Positions 1 to 5,228 are shown, numbered from the stretch's first letter. The stretch is DNA of 10,383 nt from a bacterium (GCA_020056125.1 JAGVIJ010000030.1:1-10383); one strand, 5' to 3'. The notes: a model not told the origin generated them from the sequence alone. Translations and numbers: made by a program.

Positions 1-233
1 TTAGATCCCATGGCGCGGCGTATCGGCTCAATCAGACGCTTGGCCGCCAAAAGATATGCGCTAAACGCGGCCTCATCCAAATCAAACGGCGAATCAACTT
101 CTTGTTTGGTCACCACCAACACATGCCCGGGTTGAATTGGATTAATATCCAAAAACGCAAAGAATCGCTCATCCTCCCAAATTTTATGGCGTGGAATATC
201 ACCGGTAATGATTTTAGAAAAGATGGTTGGCAT
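1..233 (-). CDS. HIT-family (histidine triad) protein, 5' part, cut by window edge
   Basis: The visible N-terminal 77 residues begin MPTIFSKIITGDIP and continue with KIWEDERFFAFLDINPIQPGHVLVVTK (given here in two parts: KIWEDERFFAFLDINP, then IQPGHVLVVTK). This is the classic first half of a HIT-domain protein (HinT/Hit type), a small cytosolic nucleotide-binding hydrolase or transferase acting on substrates such as nucleoside phosphoramidates or dinucleoside polyphosphates. The catalytic HxHxHxx motif lies later in the family and is outside the window, so activity cannot be confirmed. The start at 233 matches the usual family N-terminus, which begins almost directly with the IFxKIIxGxIP motif. 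No clear Shine-Dalgarno precedes it. The gene is divergent from the protease at 297, with 63 nt between the starts. Family assignment is secure; the exact substrate is unknown. Confidence 0.93.
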   Translation of the reverse strand, partial: MPTIFSKIITGDIPRHKIWEDERFFAFLDINPIQPGHVLVVTKQEVDSPFDLDEAAFSAYLLAAKRLIEPIRRAMGS

Positions 234-242
234 AGACAGAGA

Positions 243-272
243 TTGATATGTTGAAATCGATAAATTTATGCT
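243..272 (+). promoter_or_regulatory. Candidate sigma70-type promoter of the secreted protease
   Basis: TTGATA at 243-248 is followed after 18 nt by TATGCT at 267-272, about 25 nt before the protease ATG at 297. The -35 is good and the -10 matches four of six bases. The -10 overlaps the palindrome at 269-282. This is inferred from box similarity only. Confidence 0.4.
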
Positions 273-282
273 AAGCTTAGCA
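269..282. promoter_or_regulatory. 14-bp perfect palindrome, candidate operator
   Basis: TGCTAAGCTTAGCA is a perfect 14-bp palindrome in the 63-nt gap between the divergent HIT and protease genes. It overlaps the proposed protease -10 box and start point. Its position would suit a dimeric repressor, but no regulator is encoded nearby and the symmetry alone does not prove binding. Confidence 0.4.
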
Positions 283-296
283 CGTTAGAAAAAAAC

Positions 297-1508
297 ATGA
301 AAATTAAATCTCTTAAAATTCGACCTTCCTGCCTTGCCGGCAAGCAGGCGAAATTCGACCTTCGAAATTCGATAGCATCGCTCGTCGCTCTATGCACCAT
401 CGCTGGATTATTTAATGCGCCCATTGCTCTGGCGGAAAATATTCCCTTCAATATCCGCCAAGCCGTGGTTCGCGTGGAGTGCGGCAACCGACAAGGTTCA
501 GGCGTGGTGGTCAACCCGACCGAAGGCTATGTGCTCACCAACGCGCATGTGCTTTTGGATTTGGATACATTTTTGCCGGCATCGAGCTGCACCATCGGTT
601 TTGTTTATGGCGACAATTACATGCCAACCATTTTTTATGCGGCCGGCTGGGAGCGCTATGTCTTTGATGAATCGCTGAATCAAGATTTCGCCATCTTAAA
701 CATCAACGCGCCCGAACAAACCGAACATTTGGATTCTTTTCCCTATCTTAGAACCGATGAATTTTCCGAGACCGGCGATCCGCTCTCGATTATAGCCTAT
801 CCTAGTTCAGCTAAGGGTCAACAAGTTGTTACGAGCGGCACCATCAACGATTTGGAATTAGGCATGATCAAAACCGATGCCGTAATTTCTTCCGGCTCGT
901 CGGGCGGCGCAGGAGTGGACAAAGACAATAATTTAATCGGCTTGGCTGAACGTATCATGTACCAAGATAATGAAGACGGCACCGAAGAAGTGGTGGATTA
1001 TGAATTGGTGGATATCCGCGCAATCTTAACTTGGCTCGACACATTCGGCGATAACAAACACGACATGTATATTATTCATGCGAATGCTGATCGCTATCAT
1101 AGCCCCGCAACTTTATTCACGCCGGGCAATTTGCAATGCACCATGTTGGCCAAAAGCGCGGAGTCTGATTCAGTTTTCTGTTTGCGCTCCGATGGCACGC
1201 GCCGCGTGTTCCCCTCGAGCGCGGTTTATCACACATGGTTCTCTGATTTCTCGGGCGTGGTCACGGTTTCCTCCTCTGAACTGGCGCAATATCGCTTGTC
1301 CTCCAACATCACCATGAAACCCGGCACGTTGATTAAAATCCAAACCGACCCCAAGGTTTATATCGTTTCTACGGTTGATGGTTCACTGCGCTGGATTAAA
1401 ACTGAATCCAAGGCTACGGAACTCTATGGCCAAGGCTGGGCCGGATTTGTCAAAGACGTTCCCGATACATTTTTCATCAATTACAAACTCGGCTATCCGG
1501 TGGAGTGA
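297..1508 (+). CDS. Secreted trypsin-like serine protease with C-terminal CPR-type repeat region
   Basis: This 403-aa protein has a basic N-terminus, a hydrophobic stretch (about residues 26-45) and a likely signal-peptidase site after ALA46, so it is probably exported. Residues about 50-250 form a chymotrypsin-fold protease with all three catalytic residues visible: His84 in LTNAHV, Asp130 in NQDFAIL and Ser202 in SSGSSGGAG. There is no PDZ domain, unlike the HtrA at 8012-9282. The C-terminal 140 residues hold two related modules, one around FCLRSDGTRRVFPSS (residues 294-308) and one around VYIVSTVDGSLRWIKTE (354-370). Such modules occur at the ends of many secreted Parcubacteria proteins and may mediate surface attachment (inference). 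The start ATG at 297 has no clear Shine-Dalgarno. Residues 7-26 are encoded by a repeat (316-373), making the signal peptide n-region unusually long. It converges on tRNA-Asp. Confidence 0.9.
   Translation: MKIKSLKIRPSCLAGKQAKFDLRNSIASLVALCTIAGLFNAPIALAENIPFNIRQAVVRVECGNRQGSGVVVNPTEGYVLTNAHVLLDLDTFLPASSCTIGFVYGDNYMPTIFYAAGWERYVFDESLNQDFAILNINAPEQTEHLDSFPYLRTDEFSETGDPLSIIAYPSSAKGQQVVTSGTINDLELGMIKTDAVISSGSSGGAGVDKDNNLIGLAERIMYQDNEDGTEEVVDYELVDIRAILTWLDTFGDNKHDMYIIHANADRYHSPATLFTPGNLQCTMLAKSAESDSVFCLRSDGTRRVFPSSAVYHTWFSDFSGVVTVSSSELAQYRLSSNITMKPGTLIKIQTDPKVYIVSTVDGSLRWIKTESKATELYGQGWAGFVKDVPDTFFINYKLGYPVE
316..373 (+). repeat. REP-like palindrome flanked by direct repeats, inside the protease coding sequence
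   Basis: The sequence AAATTCGACCTTC occurs at 316-328 and again at 351-363, with a third partial copy AAATTCGA at 365-372. Between the two full copies, 328-348 forms a hairpin: a perfect CTTGCCGGCAAG palindrome at 333-344, extended by CCTG/CAGG arms with one bulged base. It is read through as codons 7-26 of the protease. It resembles short interspersed palindromes built on a GCCGGC core; whether it is dispersed in this genome cannot be seen from one copy. Confidence 0.55.
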
Positions 1509-1523
1509 CCCCGAATCTCTGTT

Positions 1524-1559
1524 ATAATAAAAGACTCCCTGTTGGGAATCTTTTATTAT
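1524..1559. terminator. Bidirectional hairpin terminator between protease and tRNA-Asp
   Basis: ATAATAAAAGACTCCC (1524-1539) pairs with GGGAATCTTTTATTAT (1544-1559) across a TGTT loop, with one mismatch. Read on the minus strand it starts at the tRNA CCA end and finishes in a T-rich arm. Read on the plus strand it sits 15 nt after the protease stop. It can serve both convergent genes. Confidence 0.8.
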
Positions 1560-1636
1560 GGCGGGTTCGAAGGGATTCGAACCCTCGATCTTCTCCGTGA
1601 CAGGGAGACGTGTTAACCAGGCTACACCACGAACCC
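1559..1636 (-). tRNA. tRNA-Asp (anticodon GUC), CCA encoded
   Basis: On the minus strand the molecule folds as a full cloverleaf. The acceptor stem GGGTTCG (5' end at 1636) pairs with CGAACCC (1563-1569). The D arm is GTGT/ACAC, the anticodon stem TCTCC/GGAGA encloses loop CTGTCAC, and the T stem GAGGG/CCCTT encloses TTCGAAT. The anticodon is GTC, giving aspartate, and the discriminator base is G, as expected for tRNA-Asp. The CCA tail is genome-encoded (1559-1561) and overlaps the downstream terminator by one base. The body without CCA is 75 nt (1562-1636). Confidence 0.96.
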
Positions 1637-1659
1637 AATATATTTTCTAAAGCGAAAAG

Positions 1660-1688
1660 ATATTACCAACTTTTCTTTATTTTGGCAA
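1660..1688 (-). promoter_or_regulatory. Candidate promoter of tRNA-Asp
   Basis: On the minus strand TTGCCA (1688-1683) is followed after 17 nt by TAATAT (1665-1660), about 24 nt before the mature tRNA 5' end at 1636. The -35 matches five of six consensus bases and the -10 four of six. The position fits a short tRNA leader. Confidence 0.45.
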
Positions 1689-1700
1689 GAATGTGTATAT

Positions 1701-1724
1701 AAAACTCCCCAACGGGAGCTTTTA
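1701..1724 (-). terminator. Hairpin terminator, probably of the 143-aa gene
   Basis: AAAACTCCC (1701-1709) pairs with GGGAGCTTTT (1714-1723), with one bulged base and a CAAC loop. On the minus strand it ends in TTTTATAT, a reasonable U-tract. It lies about 180 nt beyond the stop of the 143-aa gene and before the tRNA promoter, so it would separate the two minus-strand transcripts. Confidence 0.6.
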
Positions 1725-1901
1725 TTTTCTGATTCGTTTTTCAAACCCCATCTGACGATCGGGTCTCAAAACCGATGGAGAGGATAGAATTAAATATCTA
1801 TTTCTCCGCTCATTCATTTCAAGGAGTGAAAGAATGAGGATTTCCTGTTGTAGATTTTCTGATGAAAATCCTCGCAGGATAAGAAGGATCGGTAAGAACG
1901 A
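1725..1901 (-). other. Non-coding stretch downstream of the 143-aa gene, with hairpins
   Basis: No convincing gene is seen. The stretch contains a hairpin at 1809-1838 (CTCATTC/GAATGAG plus inner TTTCA/TGAAA around an AGGAG loop, one bulge) and an inverted repeat GAGGATTT/AAATCCTC near 1836-1873. Neither has a U-tract. It would form a structured 3' untranslated region of the 143-aa transcript if that transcript ends at 1701. Confidence 0.35.
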
Positions 1902-2333
1902 CTACGGGATGTGCAACTCCACACGATCCCACGTGAACCGCGGAGCGGCGAAGTAGTGCTTGGCCGTGTGTTCGAAGACGGTCAACCGCATGTTGGGAAC
2001 GACGTAGGTGGCCAGCGCTTTCTGCAAATCCGTCCAACAATCGCATCCGAACGCGAGCCCCATGAACCAAAACACTTCCACGGCCATGCGTCGACGTTCC
2101 AGGCGTACGATGCGCGCTTGCTCCCCCGCGAACCGGTAGTCCATGAGCACCTCGTGACCCGCGGCCATGAGTCCGTTGGCAAAGCTCGTGATACTGCTCT
2201 GACGGGTAAAGCGAATTCCCGTCATATAACGCAACTCCGCGGCCGGGTTGATGAACCAGGTGTGTCCCAGCCCATCCGTGATCCGCACTGATCCCTCCTG
2301 GCGAGCGGCACCCTCTCGGTGGATGATCAACAT
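1902..2333 (-). CDS. Hypothetical protein, 143 aa, GC-rich
   Basis: No family is recognised. The protein begins MLIIHREGAARQEGSV and ends DRVELHIP. It is mixed alpha/beta in character, with an aromatic stretch VEVFWFMGLAFGCDCW (residues 85-100) that may be buried core rather than a membrane segment, since charged residues flank it closely. The start at 2333 is preferred over the upstream in-frame TTG at 2414 because an AAGGGG Shine-Dalgarno lies about 8 nt upstream, and because the upstream extension is occupied by a promoter: the TTG at 2414 is part of the -35 box. The gene is visibly more GC-rich than the AT-rich toxin-antitoxin genes beyond the IS, suggesting a different origin. It is monocistronic, between its own promoter and a hairpin at 1701. 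Confidence 0.6.
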   Translation of the reverse strand: MLIIHREGAARQEGSVRITDGLGHTWFINPAAELRYMTGIRFTRQSSITSFANGLMAAGHEVLMDYRFAGEQARIVRLERRRMAVEVFWFMGLAFGCDCWTDLQKALATYVVPNMRLTVFEHTAKHYFAAPRFTWDRVELHIP

Positions 2334-2385
2334 GAGATTCCCCTTTCTATTTTCTTCCGTCTCCAAGACCATCTTGGCGCTGGCA

Positions 2386-2414
2386 TCTATACCATATTTT
2401 CGCCTCCCTGTCAA
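2386..2414 (-). promoter_or_regulatory. Near-consensus promoter of the 143-aa gene
   Basis: On the minus strand a perfect TTGACA (2414-2409) is followed after 17 nt by TATAGA (2391-2386), preceded by TG one base upstream (TGGTATAGA), an extended -10. The predicted start is near 2379, giving a leader of about 45 nt that carries the AAGGGG ribosome-binding site. The -35 box is only 5 bp from the target duplication of the neighbouring IS, so whatever lay further upstream has been displaced by that insertion. Confidence 0.7.
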
Positions 2415-2419
2415 GCTTC

Positions 2420-2427
2420 CTTAACTT
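2420..2427. repeat. Left 8-bp target-site duplication of the IS
   Basis: CTTAACTT directly abuts the left inverted repeat and matches the right flank CTTAGCTT (3316-3323) in seven of eight bases. Confidence 0.7.
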
Positions 2428-2454
2428 GGCTCTTAGCAAGCTGTTGGAACAAGG
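2428..2454. repeat. IS left terminal inverted repeat
   Basis: It starts GGCTCTTAGCAAGCTG and pairs imperfectly with 3289-3315. The transposase stop codon (2433-2435 on the minus strand) lies inside this repeat, so the last residues and stop of the transposase are encoded by the IS end. Confidence 0.7.
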
Positions 2455-3245
2455 GTCAGACATGTTTGTAGATAAATAAGCGGAGATTTGAACAATTCAG
2501 GGGTGTTAATTCTGGCTTCGAATTCGCGCAGGATTAGAGGCAGGTGTTCCTTCCATGAATGATCCCATGTACGCGTGATAAACCTCTTTAGTCGTGACCA
2601 AATATTTTCAATGTGATTCGTTGGACCAAAGTCACCTCGGTCATGGATATGAAAAGAATGTTTGTATCCAAAGAAGCAATCTATTCCATGGTATCCATCC
2701 CAACCGTCATGGAAGACGAAGGATGTCTGAGGATTTACGTGATTCAATAGCAACTTATCCGTCCATTCTTGGTCACGCGCCGGAGCTATTTTAACAACTG
2801 TTTTATCCGTCTCTCGTTCGGTGACGCCCACCACGATGGTTTGGTTACTGTGCCTGCGTTTTCCAAGCCATGCTTCATCGATTTCAACATTTCCATGGAG
2901 ATCAAAAGGGCTTTCATATACGAGGGATTCTCGAAATCTTCGAAAGTAGCGTCTGACAGTTGGAGCAGAGACGCCAACTATCTCGCTGGTCGTCCAGAAA
3001 GGAACCTTCTTCTGCCAACAGACCAAGAGCAAAAGAATCTGCCTTAAAGGGATCCTGCAATGACGAAAGATCGAGGCTGAGGTCACACTAAATTTCTTTC
3101 GACATTTAGGGCGCCAATATCTTTTTTCCATACTTCGGACATGAGAGGAAAGACAGCGAGGACAAAACGGACGAGTACCAAATAACGAACGACGGACAAG
3201 TGACTGACATTTGGCTTCGGACGGAACAACATCTAAGCTGTTCAT
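2433..3245 (-). CDS. IS1595-family (ISXO2-like) transposase
   Basis: This 270-aa protein catalyses movement of the surrounding IS. An N-terminal zinc-ribbon-like segment has CPRC at 28-31 and a single later cysteine (Cys48, in RPKC). Most relatives have a second CxxC pair, so one metal ligand seems lost. A helix-turn-helix stretch follows (TTSEIVGVSAPTVRRYFRRF, about 85-104). The ISXO2-like catalytic domain shows VEIDEAW (Asp123), FHDGWDGY (Asp180) and HIENIWSRLKR (Glu213). The length is near family norm and there is no internal stop or frameshift, so it may be functional. The start at 3245 has no good Shine-Dalgarno; upstream lies 70 nt of IS leader with repeated GTTAGAATG. The C-terminus overlaps the left inverted repeat. 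Confidence 0.93.
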   Translation of the reverse strand: MNSLDVVPSEAKCQSLVRRSLFGTRPFCPRCLSSHVRSMEKRYWRPKCRKKFSVTSASIFRHCRIPLRQILLLLVCWQKKVPFWTTSEIVGVSAPTVRRYFRRFRESLVYESPFDLHGNVEIDEAWLGKRRHSNQTIVVGVTERETDKTVVKIAPARDQEWTDKLLLNHVNPQTSFVFHDGWDGYHGIDCFFGYKHSFHIHDRGDFGPTNHIENIWSRLKRFITRTWDHSWKEHLPLILREFEARINTPELFKSPLIYLQTCLTLVPTAC

Positions 3246-3288
3246 AGGGGCAATGTGTTAGAGAGTTAGCTGGTACTAACATTCTAAC

Positions 3289-3315
3289 CGTTGCTCCTTT
3301 AGCATTCTAACAGCC
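3289..3315. repeat. IS right terminal inverted repeat
   Basis: On the minus strand it starts GGCTGTTAGAATGCTAAAGG and matches the left end at 2428-2454. It lies upstream of the transposase start. Confidence 0.7.
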
Positions 3316-3323
3316 CTTAGCTT
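3316..3323. repeat. Right 8-bp target-site duplication of the IS
   Basis: CTTAGCTT directly follows the right inverted repeat and matches CTTAACTT (2420-2427) at seven of eight bases. Confidence 0.7.
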
Positions 3324-3386
3324 CTCTCTCTGAACCCATTCCCGCTTCGTTCACGGAGAACCGCTATATAAAACGCTTCGCAGCGG

Positions 3387-3410
3387 GGCGGGGTTCCTTC
3401 GAACCCGCCA
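3387..3410 (+). repeat. Hairpin containing a 15-nt inverted copy of the tRNA-Asp 3' end
   Basis: CCTTCGAACCCGCCA at 3396-3410 (+) is identical to the tRNA-Asp 3' end including CCA (1573-1559 on the minus strand). The two copies are therefore inverted relative to each other. The local sequence also forms its own hairpin, GGCGGGGTTC/GAACCCGCC with a CTTC loop and one extra G. It could be a scar of a recombination event at the tRNA gene or a coincidental GC-rich hairpin; no integrase is present. Confidence 0.4.
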
Positions 3411-3450
3411 CAAAGACATCTCTTCAACGAAAGAGGTATCTCTGTTTGTT
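3411..3450 (+). other. Structured stretch upstream of the toxin-antitoxin operon
   Basis: ATCTCTT pairs with AAGAGGT (one G-U) around a CAACGA loop. The stem can extend outward through AGA/TCT and CAAA/TTTG with bulges, ending in a T-rich segment. It may be a terminator or insulator before the antitoxin promoter. No gene is seen between the IS end (3323) and this operon. Confidence 0.35.
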
Positions 3451-3482
3451 AGGTGGATCATTTTTTTATGCACATAGCACAA

Positions 3483-3523
3483 TCGACCAATATTGACCGG
3501 CAAGCTATACTATGCATAAGTAT
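3483..3523 (+). promoter_or_regulatory. Candidate promoter and overlapping operator of the toxin-antitoxin operon
   Basis: TCGACC (3483-3488) is followed after 17 nt by TATACT (3506-3511, five of six -10 bases), placing the start near 3518, about 10 nt before the ATG at 3528. An imperfect palindrome, ATACTATGCATAAGTAT (3507-3523), overlaps the -10 and start. Its position would suit autorepression by the antitoxin or toxin-antitoxin complex, as is common in such operons. Both elements are inferred from sequence pattern. Confidence 0.45.
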
Positions 3524-3527
3524 CGAT

Positions 3528-4073
3528 ATGAATGAACGATATCCAGACAAACTAAAAGAGCTTATCCTGTATGTTTTAAGTTGCCCCTCCTACAAAGAAG
3601 GCGGGATTAAAAAACTTAACAAATTATTATATTTTATTGATTTTTATTATTATAGAGACCATGAAAAACTAATTTCTGGCGCGCAATACGCCAAGGCAGA
3701 CATGGGACCCGTGTTAGATAATTATCAAATTATCTTTGAAAGCCTTATCGAGGACAACATTTTAAAAAGACAAGATGAAGATGGGAGAAAAATTTATAAA
3801 CCAGCTACACATTATAATTTGTCCAATTTTAACCCGGATGAAATTGATCATATAACAAAAGTGCTCGACAAATACGGTAAATTATCACCTTCAGAACTCG
3901 AAAGTATTTCTCATGATCAACAGCCTTGGATGTTAACCGAAAATTATGGCGATATTATCGATCCGGATCTTGCACTACTAATCGATAGCGGCAATGAACC
4001 AGAATCGAAGATCGTTGAAAATGACGGACTGAAAATAGAGCTCGAAAAACTAGCCAACTCTATTGCGAGTTAA
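3528..4073 (+). CDS. Panacea-domain (DUF4065/SocA-like) antitoxin
   Basis: This 181-aa protein is a likely antitoxin that neutralises the toxin at 4080. The Panacea/DUF4065 signature is clear: KLKELILYVL (8-17), GIKKLNKLLYFIDFYYY (26-42), ISGAQYAKADMGPVLDNY (49-66) and LSPSELESISHDQQPW (119-134). The C-terminal tail (about 155-181) is charged and could contact the toxin (inference). The start at 3528 is chosen because the family normally starts about 10 residues before KLKEL and because a promoter-like region precedes it. An ATG at 3468 with an AGGTGG 11 nt upstream, or a GTG at 3453, would add 20 or 25 residues of non-family sequence. The toxin ATG lies 6 nt after the stop, so the two are translationally linked. 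The gene is AT-rich, unlike the 143-aa gene. Confidence 0.88.
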   Translation: MNERYPDKLKELILYVLSCPSYKEGGIKKLNKLLYFIDFYYYRDHEKLISGAQYAKADMGPVLDNYQIIFESLIEDNILKRQDEDGRKIYKPATHYNLSNFNPDEIDHITKVLDKYGKLSPSELESISHDQQPWMLTENYGDIIDPDLALLIDSGNEPESKIVENDGLKIELEKLANSIAS

Positions 4074-4079
4074 CATCTT

Positions 4080-4385
4080 ATGGCTGATATCGTGGTTTTG
4101 CAGACTTTAATTGATTATGTCGAGCAACAAGACGTTAGAACCAAAAAACTTTTCCTCAAACAAAAAAAGTTCATGGAAATGAACCCTTTCTATCCTTCTT
4201 TAGGAAGAAAAACGCTAACAAACGTTAAAGATAGATATGGAAATATGTTGTTCGAAATACGTCTCAACATACACCGCAGGATCATTTGTCTTGAAAGAAA
4301 CAGTAAAATCTATTGGCTGAAAATCACTACCCACGATGAGATAAGACGGAATAATATCATTAGCATCGATGGTTGGTCGGGTTAA
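4080..4385 (+). CDS. RelE/HigB-like toxin partner
   Basis: This 101-aa protein has a RelE-superfamily pattern. An N-terminal helical region (about 5-33) leads to the MNPFYPSLGRKTLT segment (34-47), corresponding to the family P-x-h-x-x-KL element. The beta-strand core follows as GNMLFEIRLNIHRRIICLE (54-72) and KIYWLKITTHDEIRR (76-90). RelE-type toxins usually cleave mRNA on the ribosome; the conserved basic and His residues (Arg61, Arg66, Arg67, His85) are compatible with that but do not prove it. It starts 6 nt after the antitoxin stop, has no distinct promoter, and is followed after about 70 nt by a strong hairpin. Antitoxin-first order and adjacency to a Panacea protein support the assignment. 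ParE-like gyrase poisoning is the main alternative. Confidence 0.8.
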   Translation: MADIVVLQTLIDYVEQQDVRTKKLFLKQKKFMEMNPFYPSLGRKTLTNVKDRYGNMLFEIRLNIHRRIICLERNSKIYWLKITTHDEIRRNNIISIDGWSG

Positions 4386-4454
4386 TGGACTTTATTCGAC
4401 ATGGCGACCCGCATATCTCGGTACGTCGAATTCTATACGGCGTCTATTGTGACC

Positions 4455-4484
4455 CACAAAACGACCCGAGGGGGTCGTTTTGTG
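4455..4484 (+). terminator. Perfect 13-bp hairpin after the toxin gene
   Basis: CACAAAACGACCC (4455-4467) pairs perfectly with GGGTCGTTTTGTG (4472-4484) around a GAGG loop. The TTTT lies within the 3' arm rather than after it, so it is symmetrical and could work for either strand. A weaker inverted repeat, ATTCGAC/GTCGAAT (4394-4400 and 4425-4431), lies between it and the toxin stop. Confidence 0.75.
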
Positions 4485-4498
4485 ATATCGTGTGTTCC

Positions 4499-4528
4499 TT
4501 GATATAGTCACTTTATGACTCTTATAAT
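4499..4528 (+). promoter_or_regulatory. Strong sigma70-type promoter of the 223-aa gene
   Basis: TTGATA (4499-4504) is followed after 18 nt by a consensus TATAAT (4523-4528). The start point would be near 4535, about 22 nt before the ATG at 4557. It lies directly after the toxin terminator, so the 223-aa gene is a separate transcription unit. Confidence 0.7.
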
Positions 4529-4556
4529 TAAAAATACTTAAGCCTCATCTCTCCAG

Positions 4557-5228
4557 ATGTTAATTAGTATGCTTGATGAAATTCTTGCCGAGATCGATCA
4601 ACTGGCCAACAGAGAATTCGGCACAGCGCCCCGTTCTCTTTCATTCCCTCTGACGAAATCTGATGTTCATCGTCTTTTTACTCTTGCTAGAAAATTAATT
4701 GAAAGGTTACAAAAAAAAGACCGTGTTCGTTATGCTCTTCTCAATTTCTATTGTGATTGGACATTGCATTCCAAAATCGACAGATCGACAGGAGGGTCGC
4801 TAGTGCTCGCACGCATACACGATGTTATTTTCAGCCATTTAAAAACAACAGATACTTCATCAATTGCCTCGGATTTAACTGCCGCACTTTCTTTTGACGC
4901 AGTAAGGGCAGAACTAAATGAGCTCATTGTTTGGCATGGCGGTCGAGCCGGAATGGTTACTCAGGCTACTTGGAACGACAAAGTACTACCAGAATTTGCA
5001 GAGATCGTGTCTTGCACGCCAGTAAGAATCGACTGTAGATCTGAATCTATTCTTAAAACTATCAGAGCAAAACCACTGAAAGGCACGTCCGTAGCTGAAG
5101 AATTTGTTTTGATTAAAGTCCCAACTAAAACACTTGTCCGGAATGCCCCCGAAGATAAAGTGACGTTTTGCATGTTAATTACTACTACGGATACAACAAA
5201 ATTCATTGTTCCGCTGGTTCGTTCATGA
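4557..5228 (+). CDS. Hypothetical protein, 223 aa
   Basis: No family is recognised with confidence. The N-terminal two thirds look alpha-helical: EILAEIDQLANREF (8-21), a KSDVHRLFTLARKLIERLQKK stretch (34-54) and RYALLNFYCDWTLHSKID (58-75). The FYCDWTLHSKID segment stands out as aromatic and conserved-looking. The last third is beta-like, with alternating hydrophobics: EEFVLIKVPTKTLV (181-194), VTFCMLITT (202-210) and TKFIVPLV (214-221). There is no signal peptide or membrane segment, so it is probably cytosolic. An in-frame ATG at 4569 gives an alternative start four residues later; no Shine-Dalgarno distinguishes them. It has its own promoter and terminator, a 27-codon ORF overlaps its stop, and it converges on the MmeI-like gene. 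Its place among a toxin-antitoxin pair and a nuclease gene hints at defence, but that is only context. Confidence 0.8.
   Translation: MLISMLDEILAEIDQLANREFGTAPRSLSFPLTKSDVHRLFTLARKLIERLQKKDRVRYALLNFYCDWTLHSKIDRSTGGSLVLARIHDVIFSHLKTTDTSSIASDLTAALSFDAVRAELNELIVWHGGRAGMVTQATWNDKVLPEFAEIVSCTPVRIDCRSESILKTIRAKPLKGTSVAEEFVLIKVPTKTLVRNAPEDKVTFCMLITTTDTTKFIVPLVRS

Larger units (their letters stand above)
2428..3315 (-). mobile_element. Complete IS1595-type insertion sequence, 888 bp
   Basis: The single transposase gene is bounded by imperfect terminal inverted repeats. The left end reads GGCTCTTAGCAAGCT inward from 2428 and the right end reads GGCTGTTAGAATGCT inward from 3315, with 12 of 15 identical. 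Similarity continues to 18 of 25, including a shared GGA and CAA. The flanks carry 8-bp target duplications differing at one base. An 8-bp duplication is what IS1595-family elements normally generate. There are no passenger genes. The single TSD mismatch suggests the insertion is not brand new. Confidence 0.8.

Noticed and set aside
1775..1837. 20-codon ORF (+) in the non-coding stretch
   Set aside because: It is too short, has no ribosome-binding site, and runs through a hairpin; it is consistent with chance.
1819..2070. 83-aa minus-strand ORF overlapping the 143-aa gene
   Set aside because: It overlaps the better-supported 143-aa frame, which has its own promoter and ribosome-binding site.
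2334..2414. N-terminal extension of the 143-aa protein starting at TTG 2414
   Set aside because: The TTG belongs to a perfect -35 box, and the extension spans the -10 and predicted start point. A Shine-Dalgarno sits before the ATG at 2333 instead.
3387..3410. A second tRNA gene or tRNA remnant with full cloverleaf
   Set aside because: Only the last 15 nt match; no D arm, anticodon arm or 5' acceptor strand can be found upstream.
3493..3511. TTGACC at 3493 as the -35 of the antitoxin promoter
   Set aside because: It is only 7 nt from the TATACT box and no -10-like sequence occurs at 16-18 nt.
4775..4790. Tandem ATCGACAG repeat in the 223-aa gene
   Set aside because: Only two short copies within an intact reading frame; no sign of a functional repeat array.
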